Assembly: GCA_963848355.1 (NCBI GenBank)
Contig: CAWKDG010000012.1
Coordinates: 1,550,001-1,614,000 of the forward strand
Length of the DNA stretch: 64,000 bases
Source: CAWKDG01 sp963848355
GTDB lineage: Bacteria > Actinomycetota > Acidimicrobiia > Acidimicrobiales > UBA8190
Direction: 5' to 3'
The notes below the pieces were generated by a model. That model worked only from the letters and a program-made list of their open reading frames with translations, had not been told where the DNA came from and searched no databases. Below are positions 45,301 to 51,270 of the stretch, piece by piece. Numbering within the stretch: the stretch's first letter is position 1; each line of letters starts with the position of its first letter. The translations under genes and the position numbers were made by a program.

Positions 45301-45662
45301 AGCACGACTCCGCCGCCCGAGATGTGGAGCCACAGCCGGCCTTCGATGGCGGCCGCCGGCAGTCGGACCGGGTCCAGGAACGAATTGTCGTCACCCTTGA
45401 AGGTGAACCGTCCGGCGTGTTCGGCCACGATGCGGTGGAGCACGACGATGTGCAGGAGTGGGCTGTGGTAACCCACGACCTCCCCGACGTGATACCGCGG
45501 AGTGGGCACGAGGACGGCGAGATCTCCGGTGTGGAACGTCGGTTCCATGCTGATCCCGTGCGTGGTGACGAGGGCGACCTCTCCGGTGGCCAGAGTCACG
45601 ATGACGGTGAGGCCGACCATCGTGATGAGGGCGGCGCCGATGCGTCGAAATCGTCGCCCCAT
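42318..45662 (-). CDS. Fusion of ER/archaeal-type signal peptidase I, DUF5305-like domain, HVD repeats and TPR-like helical domain
   Basis: 1114 aa from ATG 45662 (GGGAGGGGGC upstream). Residues 1-155: S26 signal peptidase with Ser38 (THGISMEPTFHTGD), His76 (VVLHRIV) and Asp91/92 (FKGDDN), the Ser-His-Asp type and not Ser-Lys. Then two membrane helices (about 130-200). A beta-rich DUF5305-like ectodomain follows (LSYNEHVSFSYTGAAPAGLTYPTGKVTTGDP) to a membrane helix near 420. Next comes a cytosolic stretch with 19-residue repeats such as ALIDLAHLDHVD, then about 480 residues of TPR-like helical repeats. The SipW-class protein directly upstream is its likely substrate. A joint role in protein export with cytosolic sensing is inferred. 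Confidence 0.8.
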   Translation of the reverse strand: MGRRFRRIGAALITMVGLTVIVTLATGEVALVTTHGISMEPTFHTGDLAVLVPTPRYHVGEVVGYHSPLLHIVVLHRIVAEHAGRFTFKGDDNSFLDPVRLPAAAIEGRLWLHISGGGVVLGWFRSPLVLGFLAFLVVALGIGGATRRRRTRGQGGGPAAGSGPPRGAPGTVGVDAWPIAVALSVVALFGLVTMMSWTRPTTHPSVSPLSYNEHVSFSYTGAAPAGLTYPTGKVTTGDPVFLHLVDKLDVGFHYALTSHALGAKPVIKGTIGATATVQGPGGWTAPLTAVVPTAFSGSVATVDVPLDLTQIPALEKTFGFETGVPLIDPDIVVTPVVHVGGTMAGAPVRDTFAPTLTFSVEGQYLNVVSVSSGAGADAAHQMTLDRTGSVEHRILVPTRMALMGRSASVAGVRSFGLWGLILAILAAFGTWLWVVRRRRMDETSRIHAAYSHDLVGLSANPAPKAPLVVDVETFDELARLARRYDCMILEYAHLDGHAYYVESGTTLYRCGVSNSEPIPAPVDHVDCADDDRPALIDLAHVDHVDRDHVDRPALIDLAHLDHVDCAEVDQPALIDLAHLDHVGRDHVDQPTHVDELARVDLADADGIDQVDQIDHSFPIPAPVVASVGTEEPLVGAVRRGARKLRSIASPHDSDTARIGDDVDVLTLLAKAEWVSGVGDAGAHLREAVVLARKAGLDQPMVEALLVGVRTSFDAGQQSDPEKIEFLEYALTLPGDSPGRRAGLLGALAVESIFVEYSDPRGPVLDEAQELARRSGDPRALVAVAAADFWARPRSTWSGRRFALDRPLFGQALEAAQGLGDPAGLATAQAHAAFCAFMAGDSESLRTLTTALERTAAGGQNQVALRFHLLLSQALATLEGRLDVAEALSAEASDVREATGIAQSDAVGAIAQLALRREQDRMAELIPASTGDVTSRPPAGAAAAVEAFALVESGHRDDAAILLHRAGHAAFNDIPDDVDWPVAVALWSEVAARVGDRRAAAELVEILRPHDGIQMCSGGAGCGPASRLLAIQEMLLGRPAEADRHFAEAIAFSREFSSPVWTARCQLDWAQTWLDRGETVLAAQLTDAADDAAGELALPALGRQWTALRDQLDRA
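43890..44105 (-). repeat. 57-bp tandem repeats inside the signal-peptidase fusion gene
   Basis: The motif GTGGGCGAGATCGATGAGAG (plus strand) recurs at 43929, 43986 and 44043, exactly 57 bp apart; flanking units are more diverged. On the coding strand each unit encodes 19 residues of the form PALIDLAH(L/V)DHVD. The repeats are nearly identical at DNA level, so they are recent or homogenised and prone to copy-number change. Confidence 0.88.
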
Positions 45663-45731
45663 GATGCGCCCCCTCCCGAAGTCGGGCGGTGCAGGCCGTC
45701 GTACGACCTGCACCGCCCGATTCGGATGTCG

Positions 45732-46142
45732 TTACGCCCCTGGCGCCACCACGATGTCGGTTGTGGTGATCGTGGAGACCAGGACTGGGGTGGTCAGGGG
45801 GCAGGCCGAATACGTCGTGAAGCCCGGACTCCCCGCTGTGAAGGAACCCGCGGAGTCGACCGAATCCATCGTGCCCGTGCCGTTGAAGCCGATCTGGGCC
45901 GTCGAACCGTGCGTGTCACCCGAGGTCACGAAAGTGACCGCCGTGACATGCGAGGGGTCGTTGCCGTCCAGCGTGTAGGTGACCGAAGTCACTGTGGCAC
46001 CTGACGCGTGGATCGTCCCGTAGGCGGCTGGCGCGTTGGTCGGCGTGCCGTCGGTGATGGTGTTGGTGAATGCCGCCGAGCCAGCGAGCACGAGTGCCCC
46101 GACTCCGATAGCGGCGATAAGCGTCCTCTTGTTACGTCGCAC
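45732..46142 (-). CDS. Small secreted protein with SipW-class signal peptide
   Basis: 136 aa, GTG start with AGGAG 6 nt upstream. The N-terminus RRNKRTLIAAIGVGALVLAGSAAFTNTITD has the basic-hydrophobic-AAFTNT pattern of SipW/TasA-class signal peptides. The mature part is Thr/Ser/Gly/Val-rich beta sequence with one cysteine (YSACPL). It is transcribed just ahead of the signal peptidase fusion (69 nt), the usual layout of a substrate with its dedicated ER-type signal peptidase. Fibre-forming or surface-coat function is possible but not shown. Confidence 0.72.
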   Translation of the reverse strand: MRRNKRTLIAAIGVGALVLAGSAAFTNTITDGTPTNAPAAYGTIHASGATVTSVTYTLDGNDPSHVTAVTFVTSGDTHGSTAQIGFNGTGTMDSVDSAGSFTAGSPGFTTYSACPLTTPVLVSTITTTDIVVAPGA

Positions 46143-46570
46143 GACTACTCCTCTCGTCCGTGAGATGGCCCGGTAGGCCTGGTGCGGCGGAACCCCCCCA
46201 CACCGTTTTCATACGCACTTCCTTGCGCGCAAGGTCTCCAATCGGCAGGTGGGGCAAAAAGCTGAAGCGACGTCGTCGATTCCTCTGTAGGACGGAGGTC
46301 ACCCCGTCTGCGTCGAGATGGTTCCGCCGCCCAGACCGGGCCTCAGTCCGCTGGCCGGGCGAGGCGTAGGAGCCTCTGCTCGACGCGCACGCGGGTGCTT
46401 CGACAACCTTTGCCCAACGATCGTCGTCTTCGGCCACGATCGACGGCGGCGGCGACAAGCTCGACAGGCTGCCGCGCAGACCCATTCGCCAGGATGGACG
46501 GTGTACCTGTGGTCGATCGGTGCTGAATTCATCAACACTGCATAAAATCCTGTGATGGAGAGACGCCCGG
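46143..46570. other. Intergenic region with one perfect palindrome
   Basis: 428 bp between the SipW-class gene and the degraded gene. No credible gene is present on either strand. It holds the leader of the SipW-class operon, including CCTTGCGCGCAAGG at 46221-46234. Confidence 0.5.
46221..46234. promoter_or_regulatory. Perfect 14-bp palindrome upstream of SipW-class operon
   Basis: CCTTGCGCGCAAGG lies about 80 bp upstream of the GTG of the SipW-class protein. Its position suits an operator for a dimeric regulator of this secretion operon. Confidence 0.4.
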
Positions 46571-47256
46571 ATGTCGGAAGGTGACGATCGGCCCTTTTCC
46601 CTGCCGCCTTCCTCCTGTCCACCATCCCGTCGCTGTCGCCCTCGATCTCCCTGGAATGGACGCGAGCGCAGCGAGGGTCGAGGCGGAGCTTGGCGCGCAC
46701 GCCGCCTCGGACCGGGACAAATGTCGCGGGTACTTCCCGACGCTCGAGGGTATTCCGGGGATCGATAGCGATCTGCCGGCCTGCCATGCCTTCTCCTTCC
46801 GATTTCCGCTGATCAGGCATGGTGGTGCTGCGTATCGGTTCAACTTTGTCCGCCTGTCCTTGAAGCGGCAGAGTGTCGAACCCGCATACCATCTCGATTC
46901 GGACACGGCTACTGCGCTGAGTGGTGACCTCACGACCCTCAGACGACGACGGGTTGTGAGGTTGATGCTGAACCTGAGCTCGTAGAGCGAGCGGACACTG
47001 CGCTATCTGGATGTCGACCCGTCCTGCGTCGATCTCGTCACCGAGGGGTCCTACGTCCGAGCAGCAGATCCATACGCGCTTTCGACGCGCGTCCTCACGG
47101 CCGCTATCCCGGCGCGGTGCGGCTCCCGTGGCGCGGGGCTCGTGTTCGCGGCCAACCTGGTCCTGCATTCCGGTCGACAGCGCCCACGGGCATTTCGTCG
47201 CCGCTTACGGCATCGACGCACGCGATGACACGGCTCCGATCGGCTGCCCCGAGTAG
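46571..47256 (+). pseudogene. Degraded gene of unrecognised family
   Basis: One frame reads as a protein for about 130 residues (CRGYFPTLEGIPGID, FSFRFPLIRHGGAAYRFNF, RRRVVRLMLNLSS), meets TAG at 46983-46985, and continues in the same frame with ERTLRYLDVDPSCVDLV and GLVFAANLVLHSG. It then shifts near 47172-47175 into VDSAHGHFVAAYGID before a stop at 47256. Restoring HSG-VDSAHGHF needs two bases. The N-terminus may also be shifted (ATG 46571 is in another frame). I do not recognise the family. It converges on, and overlaps, the dioxygenase gene by 52 nt. Confidence 0.6.
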
Positions 47257-48032
47257 AATGCGGCCAAGACGCCGTCGCGTAGCTTCCCCTGGTCGGCTGG
47301 CTGGAGCCTGTGGCCGAAGACGAGTTGGCGGAGCTCTCCCGGTTGGCGCGTTCCCCGCCGGCCGTGTGCCACCGCCAGGTTGTCGAAGACGAGCAGCTCT
47401 CCTGGCTGCAAAGCCACGGAGATCTCGATGTCGTGCACGGGAACGCCGTAGCGCGGAAAGAACCTGAGCTCCGCATCGAGGCTGTCAAACTCCATCCCGC
47501 AGAGAAAGCCCGGCTCGACCTTCACGCTCGGGAGGAGGGGCGGGCATTCGGCTGCGGCAGCCTCGACGATGCGAGCGAGGCTTCCCTCGACATACCCCCG
47601 GTCATCGTCCCAGGCGCCGTGGGTCCGGCCATAGGCAGTCAGCCGCTCGACGAGCTCCTCGGGCGGTGGCCAAGAGCGCTGACCCAGGAGCGCGACAAGA
47701 GGCACCAATCTGGTGACCGCTTGGGCTTCGGCGACGTGAGTCGGGACATGGAGCGCCGTGTAGCGCGCCACATCCTGCTCGATCTTCGGATCGAGCGGCA
47801 GGCCGAAGTCGAAATGAAGCGTCTGGAAATCACGCGTCTCCCCGCCCTCGAGGGGGGGAGTGACGAATTCACCGATGACCGACAGCGGGCGCCGATCGTG
47901 CTCGAGCCAGCACTCTTCGACCACTGCCCGCGCCACTTCCTCCGCCTCGTGAGCGGTCCGGTGAGGTCCGGCGATCCGTACGAACCCGTGGGCGTCCAGT
48001 TGTGCCGCCAGCGCGTCACGCACGGGGGTCAT
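47205..48032 (-). CDS. TauD/TfdA-like 2OG-Fe(II) dioxygenase (copy 3, divergent)
   Basis: 275 aa. H-x-D is in TLHFDFGLPLD; the distal His and 2OG Arg appear in LVFDNLAVAHGRRGTRQPGELRQ. The gap between the two metal motifs (about 145 residues) and the HGRRGTRQPGEL phrase place it nearer clavaminate-synthase-like amino-acid or natural-product hydroxylases than the taurine enzymes at 7 and 32 kb. It faces a degraded gene that may once have been a partner. Substrate unknown. Confidence 0.78.
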   Translation of the reverse strand: MTPVRDALAAQLDAHGFVRIAGPHRTAHEAEEVARAVVEECWLEHDRRPLSVIGEFVTPPLEGGETRDFQTLHFDFGLPLDPKIEQDVARYTALHVPTHVAEAQAVTRLVPLVALLGQRSWPPPEELVERLTAYGRTHGAWDDDRGYVEGSLARIVEAAAAECPPLLPSVKVEPGFLCGMEFDSLDAELRFFPRYGVPVHDIEISVALQPGELLVFDNLAVAHGRRGTRQPGELRQLVFGHRLQPADQGKLRDGVLAAFYSGQPIGAVSSRASMP

Positions 48033-48148
48033 TCACCGGCCTCGGCCTGGGACAACGTTGTGACCGGGCTCAATGCCAGGTTGCCGGATTCGTCCTCAAA
48101 CATTCCGAGGTCGGCAATTCGAACGCCGATTGGCGTGTGGCGGTTGGG

Positions 48149-49372
48149 TCAGAGGGCGTCGTGGACGTTGGGGATCGAGGTCGTGGTCCAGGCTCCTCCA
48201 AGGCACATCTCGTCTGATGACCCGTCACCCCAGGTCACGAAGTGGGGAGGGACCTTGCGCAAAATTGGCAACTCTTGAGCAAGGGTCGGATCGTAGGTGC
48301 AGGTGATCTGGAGCTTGTCCCCTGCATGCACGGGGATGGGAGTTTTCAAGTTGTAGGCCTTTTGGTAATCGAAGTTGTAGTTGGGGACGCTGAGGACCGT
48401 CCGGGCTTGCGGTGTCCCTGGGTTGAGGACCATCGAGAAGCTGCGGCCGAGCAGATGCATGTGGGCTTGAACGCGAACGATGTAACCGCCCCTGCCGATG
48501 GGCCAGATACACGACGTCGTGTCACCCACCGGCGGGTTCGAAGGATTGCGCCCGCAGAACTGCTCGAGAAGGTTCACCGTCTCGACGGCGCTCGCACCGA
48601 AGCGCCGTCCCAGGTCGGCGAGGGATGCTGTCCTGTTGCAAAGCGGTCCGGTCACCCCGGTTGGGCAAGGGATGTCGGGGGGAGCGAGCGCTATTTGGCC
48701 TCCGAGCGGCAAGAGCGGCGTCGAAGTCGGCACGGTGTCGAGCGTGAGCGAGTTCTGAACCGGCTTGTCACCTACGAGCAGGTTGTAGTGGACCTGCATG
48801 ATCACAAGACTCCCGGCGGGAAGCTCGATCCCTGTCCCCTTCGGCAGATCGTCGGCACCGTGGCCCGGGGCCCAGACACTCAGCCAGTCAAGATGCAAGA
48901 AGTCTAAGAGGGACGCCCCGGGCAGTCCCGGTGCCCCGAAGCACGTCCACCCACGGTTCCCGGTGTTGGCGTTGTCTTTGAGAGCGGTAGGCGCGAGGGA
49001 TGGTGGGACCAAGGCCAGGATGGCGTGGTGGTCTTCGGGACTGCCAGGGATGAACTGGCTGGTGATGATGTAGGAGTCCCGGGTGACGTGAGGGTTGAGC
49101 AAGGTGCAGTGGTAGTCGTCGGTCGTCCCCACGGCCGCTTTTGGCGTGTAGGACGGAGACACCAGCATGACCGTGCTCACGTGCTGGGTCGCACGCCGAG
49201 GAGATGCTGAGGTGGTGGTTACGACGGCAGTGAGCACCGCCCCCGTGAGGACGAGAGCGAAGACCCCGGCCGTGACATTTCGCCGGGAGAGCTGCCGGCG
49301 AACGCGGCCACCAGCGGTAGTGGAACCCTGGTTGGCTGGCTCGTGTTCGGACCGTTCGTCCAGATCGGTCAT
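48149..49372 (-). CDS. Copper type II monooxygenase-like (PHM/DBM fold) membrane or secreted protein, paralog A
   Basis: 407 aa. An N-terminal basic stretch and one hydrophobic helix (VFALVLTGAVLTAVVTT) act as anchor or signal. The core conserves the ligand set of peptidylglycine/dopamine monooxygenases: HH at 115-116 (PEDHHAIL) and His195 (MQVHYNLL) for one copper, His304/His306 (AHMHLLG) and Met389 (SSDEMCLG) for the other. Several paired cysteines are present. These enzymes hydroxylate a C-H bond with ascorbate and O2. They are well known in animals and uncommon in bacteria. Start ATG 49372 follows a G-rich ribosome-binding site. Divergent from paralog B. Confidence 0.78.
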   Translation of the reverse strand: MTDLDERSEHEPANQGSTTAGGRVRRQLSRRNVTAGVFALVLTGAVLTAVVTTTSASPRRATQHVSTVMLVSPSYTPKAAVGTTDDYHCTLLNPHVTRDSYIITSQFIPGSPEDHHAILALVPPSLAPTALKDNANTGNRGWTCFGAPGLPGASLLDFLHLDWLSVWAPGHGADDLPKGTGIELPAGSLVIMQVHYNLLVGDKPVQNSLTLDTVPTSTPLLPLGGQIALAPPDIPCPTGVTGPLCNRTASLADLGRRFGASAVETVNLLEQFCGRNPSNPPVGDTTSCIWPIGRGGYIVRVQAHMHLLGRSFSMVLNPGTPQARTVLSVPNYNFDYQKAYNLKTPIPVHAGDKLQITCTYDPTLAQELPILRKVPPHFVTWGDGSSDEMCLGGAWTTTSIPNVHDAL

Positions 49373-49764
49373 TTCTCCCCCGTTGCTGCGCTTGGCCCAA
49401 TCGGCGTGGAACGCCGCCAATCGTCTCTCTCGATCGCGTTGTTCCCCAGCAGGCTAACCCAGCGAAGCTCGAACCGTCGCTGGTCCAGGAGCAACAGAAC
49501 GGGATCCACGACAGCAAACGACGCTGCTCCTTAATACCCAGGCGACATTCAACTCGGCCTGCCGACGGTCTATGACCAGTGTCAATCGGGCCTCTTCCTC
49601 GAACCTCTGGAACCGGCGGTGCGGCAGGAGAGGCCCCCAGTGCCGAATCTCACCGCTACAAGAGGTCGGGCCGAGGGTCGGTTAGCATTCGCACCCAGGC
49701 AGACTCAAGTCGGGGCGGCGTCCCCTAACAGGCCGAGTTGGTGCCAGGACGGGGGCGGGAGACA
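49373..49764. other. Divergent promoter region of the copper monooxygenase pair
   Basis: 392 bp between the two starts. No gene, and no clear palindrome or promoter consensus that I can defend. It must hold both promoters. Confidence 0.5.
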
Positions 49765-51015
49765 ATGACTGATCTCATCGAGCATGCGGACGCCGACTCC
49801 GCCGATCAAACGGGCGAGCGGGCCTCACGAGTGCGTGTCCTGCGGAAGAGGCGTCGCCTCGCCGGCACCATGCGCCTGCGGGTCGTGATCGTGGCCATCA
49901 GCGTCGTGCTAGTGGCGGGCGCGCCCGGCGCGGTGGCGCTGGCGGCCAGTTCGGGGTCGACCAAGACGAGCCCGTCGTTGCATCATGTGGCCACCGTGTC
50001 GGTGGCGTCACCGAGGTATAGGCCCCGGGCGGCCGTGGGGGCGACCGACGACTACCACTGCAGCTTGGTCAACCCGCACATCCTCCGGAACTCGTACGTG
50101 ATCTCGAGCCAGTTCAAACCGGGCAGTCCTGAGGTCCACCACGCCGTGCTCGCCCTGGTGCCCTCGTCCATGGCAGCCCAGGCCATCGCCGCCAACGCGG
50201 CGACCGGCGGCAAGGGATGGACGTGCTTCGGCGCGCCAGCGCTTCCCGGTGCGTCGCTCGCCGCTTTCTTGAGCACCCCATTCCTGAGCGTGTGGGCGCC
50301 GGGGCACGGCGAAGACGTGCTCCCCAAGGGCACGGGGATCTCGCTACCCAAGGGGAGCCTGGTGATTGAGCAGGTGCACTACAACCTGCTGGTGGGCGAC
50401 AAGCCGGTCACGAACAGGCTCGTGCTCCACACCGTGCCGATGTCTACGCCGTTGTTGCCGATGCAATCCCAATACCTGATCGCTCCGCCGAACATCCCAT
50501 GCCCGGCCGGCGTGACCGGGCCGCTGTGCAACTATCAGGCGTCCCTCAACTACCTGCACCAACGCTTCGGCGCCGGCGGCGTTGAGATGGCCAAGCTCAT
50601 CGACCAGGCATGCGGTGAAAATCCGGACGCCCCGCCCGTCGGTGACACGGCCACGTGCACGTGGCGGGTCTCATCGAACGGCTACATCGACAGGATCCAA
50701 CCGCATATGCACCTGCTGGGGGTCAAGTTCAATATGGTGCTCAATCCGGGGACGCCGCAAGCCAAGACCATCCTGAACGTCCCGAACTACAACTTCGACT
50801 ACCAAAAGGCGTACAACGTGTCGCCCATCCCGGTGAGTCGCGGCGAGCAAATACAGATCAACTGCACGTACAACCCCAAGCTGGCACAAGAGTTGCCGAT
50901 CCTGCGCAAGGCGCCTCCGCATTTCGTCACATTCGGCGACGGATCATCCGACGAGATGTGTGTGGGCGTCACGTGGCAGACGTCGTCGCTGCCCAACTCG
51001 CACGACTCGCTCTGA
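49765..51015 (+). CDS. Copper type II monooxygenase-like (PHM/DBM fold) protein, paralog B
   Basis: 416 aa. A cytosolic N-terminus with a basic cluster (RVLRKRRRLAG) precedes one membrane or signal helix (VVIVAISVVLVAGAPGAVAL). All copper ligands are kept: His125/126, His205 (EQVHYNLL), His314/316 (PHMHLLG) and Met398 (SSDEMCVG). DDYHC and the TGPLCN loop match paralog A, and the two are clearly similar end to end. ATG 49765 has GGGAG just upstream. It may act on an extracellular peptide, amine or lipid; no ascorbate or cytochrome b561 partner gene is visible. Confidence 0.78.
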   Translation: MTDLIEHADADSADQTGERASRVRVLRKRRRLAGTMRLRVVIVAISVVLVAGAPGAVALAASSGSTKTSPSLHHVATVSVASPRYRPRAAVGATDDYHCSLVNPHILRNSYVISSQFKPGSPEVHHAVLALVPSSMAAQAIAANAATGGKGWTCFGAPALPGASLAAFLSTPFLSVWAPGHGEDVLPKGTGISLPKGSLVIEQVHYNLLVGDKPVTNRLVLHTVPMSTPLLPMQSQYLIAPPNIPCPAGVTGPLCNYQASLNYLHQRFGAGGVEMAKLIDQACGENPDAPPVGDTATCTWRVSSNGYIDRIQPHMHLLGVKFNMVLNPGTPQAKTILNVPNYNFDYQKAYNVSPIPVSRGEQIQINCTYNPKLAQELPILRKAPPHFVTFGDGSSDEMCVGVTWQTSSLPNSHDSL

Positions 51016-51127
51016 GTTACTGAGATCACAGCCGCAGCGCCCATGGCCCGGCAACCCAGGGACCATTCGGTAAGTGCCGATGCGGGGTGTCCCCCGATCT
51101 ACCAGCGGCACCCTTTACGGGCAAGAA

Positions 51128-51143
51128 CGGGGGGATGCCCCCG
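51128..51143 (+). terminator. GC hairpin between paralog B and the propeller gene
   Basis: CGGGGG (51128-51133) pairs with CCCCCG (51138-51143) over a GATG loop. A weaker one, CGGGG-TGT-CCCCG, lies just before it at 51083. Either may end the monooxygenase transcript; no T-tract. Confidence 0.3.
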
Positions 51144-51270
51144 ACCATCGCGTGTGCCCAATGAGCCATGTGTGGAGTGTGGGGCTTGTTTGGGAAGGAA
51201 GGGCACCGCGACTCGTCGGGTGACTGTAACCTTGCCCTCTTAGCCACGGTTGTGGCCGGGTGGGGGCCTT

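Noticed and set aside
44649..46004. Plus-strand open frame of about 450 codons opposite the signal peptidase fusion
   Set aside because: It mirrors the third-position GC of the real gene and contains no recognisable domain.
46299..47168. Minus-strand open frame of 289 codons
   Set aside because: Arg/Ser-rich without family features. The plus strand in the same place carries better protein-like segments of the degraded gene.
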